Assembly: GCA_014239625.1 (NCBI GenBank)
Contig: JAAZYN010000198.1
Coordinates: 1 to 6,797 of the forward strand
Reading direction: 5' to 3'
Origin: Myxococcales bacterium
GTDB taxonomy: Bacteria; Myxococcota_A; UBA9042; PHBI01; JAAZYN01
Length of the DNA stretch: 6,797 nt
Below are positions 6,306 to 6,797 of the stretch, piece after piece (position 1 is the first letter of the stretch; the number at the start of each line of letters is the position of its first letter). The position numbers and the translations under genes were made by a program. Below the pieces are notes generated by a model. It saw nothing but the letters and a program-made list of their open reading frames with translations, was not told the origin of the DNA and did no database searches.

Positions 6306-6669
6306 GACCGACCTCGGACACACGAGCCAGAGACACCTTCTCGAGCCCACTCGACGTCCCGATGGAGCTCCATGCTGCGGTACGGTGAGCCTTGGCGGCG
6401 CGGCGCGACGACGAGATTGCTGCGGCGTCGAGCCTCCGCGTCCGGGTCTCCGACCGCCCCCTTCCGCCAGTGATGCCTGTTGAACGCGGGCTGTTGGGGG
6501 TTTTCGTAGCTGGCCGCGCTCGTCCACTTTGAAGGCGCGCCGCTGTCTTGGTGGTCCCACGCCTCCAGTCGATCTCTTCGGTGTGTCATCGCTCGACTCC
6601 TCCGTTGTTCTCCTCGCTGTCGGTACGGCTGGGCGACGCCCGCGGTCCCGCGACGCGAAGGAGCGTTGC

Positions 6670-6712
6670 AAGGAGTGTTCCGCCTTGGCCACCGAAGGCC
6701 TTCAGCCTCCTT
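6670..6712. other. Nested inverted repeat (stem-loop)
   Basis: AAGGAG (6670-6675) pairs with CTCCTT (6707-6712), and inside it GCCTT (6682-6686) pairs with AAGGC (6695-6699), giving an interrupted stem with an 8-base loop. The 10-base palindrome GAAGGCCTTC (6694-6703) lies on the right arm. In a - strand transcript the outer left arm is AAGGAGG, a full Shine-Dalgarno sequence, which would be buried in the fold. Confidence 0.35.
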
Positions 6713-6797
6713 GAATTGACCCCTGCCAGTCCTGCGTCGGCCCGCCTTGACCTGGGCCGAAACGCCTGGCGACTCCTGGCGTCAACCATTCTGACCG

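Larger units (their letters stand above)
6296..6797. other. Upstream region of the secreted protein gene, no confident gene
   Basis: On the - strand an in-frame extension runs from ATG 6589 into the secreted protein. It has GGAGGAG 7 bases before the ATG, but it encodes an Arg-rich 98-residue stretch that I recognise as no domain; by hand count 26 of its 98 codons end in A or T, no better than the base composition predicts. A short - strand ORF at 6586-6789 (67 residues, ending GGVER) overlaps that ATG by ATGA. A TTGACG at 6785-6780 has no matching -10. Another - strand frame (6222-6692) is Arg/Pro/Gly-rich and looks like noise. Confidence 0.45.

Noticed and set aside
5297..6388. Long + strand ORF of 363 codons over the secreted protein gene
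   Set aside because: It is antisense to a gene with a signal peptide, Cys-rich module and duplicated domains; its own repeats (e.g. PDRDGV...IPAVP) are just the complement of those domain repeats.
6222..6692. - strand ORF of 156 codons upstream of the secreted protein
   Set aside because: It is very rich in Arg, Pro and Gly, has no domain, and overlaps the signal peptide region out of phase; AAGGAGG is 13 bases from its GTG, too far to be persuasive.

Overview
The window is high-GC DNA (about two thirds G+C by eye) carrying five genes that I can support. Several traits point to a Myxococcota-type bacterium, perhaps the Nannocystis/Plesiocystis side: lipoproteins and secreted proteins rich in Cys and Asp-Gly, a von Willebrand A lipoprotein-like protein, a small c-type cytochrome lipoprotein ending in an MPP motif and a W-V-E-S-G tail, and a YCC/WD cysteine module. 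This placement is an inference from protein style, not from a marker gene.

Layout, left to right. Positions 1-975 hold the 3' part of a VWA-domain protein on the + strand; its start lies outside the window. A 205-base gap carries two small inverted repeats and several TGACG half-sites. It leads to a complete 416-residue PLP-dependent sulfur amino acid enzyme (1181-2431) that looks much more like the plant-type methionine gamma-lyase than like the usual bacterial enzyme. A 389-base spacer (2432-2820) contains a hairpin and possibly a degraded coding scrap. Then comes a probable two-gene unit: a 596-residue PQQ-like beta-propeller lipoprotein (2821-4611) and, 7 bases later, a 123-residue monoheme cytochrome c lipoprotein (4619-4990). 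A GC-rich hairpin (4993-5014) follows the cytochrome stop codon.

On the - strand, converging on the cytochrome, is a secreted 377-residue protein (5162-6295). It has a signal peptide, a Cys-rich N-terminal module and two tandem YGDGWNGN domains. Upstream of it (6296-6797) is a stretch with no confident gene. It does contain an in-frame 98-codon extension with its own good ribosome binding site, an ATGA-overlapping small ORF and a nested hairpin.

The genes do not form one obvious pathway. Four of the five encode envelope or secreted proteins, and the lyase is the only clear cytoplasmic enzyme. The propeller plus cytochrome pair is the best candidate for a small undescribed functional unit, possibly an envelope electron-transfer or sensing pair. 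I see no RNA genes, CRISPR array, insertion sequence or transposase in the window.
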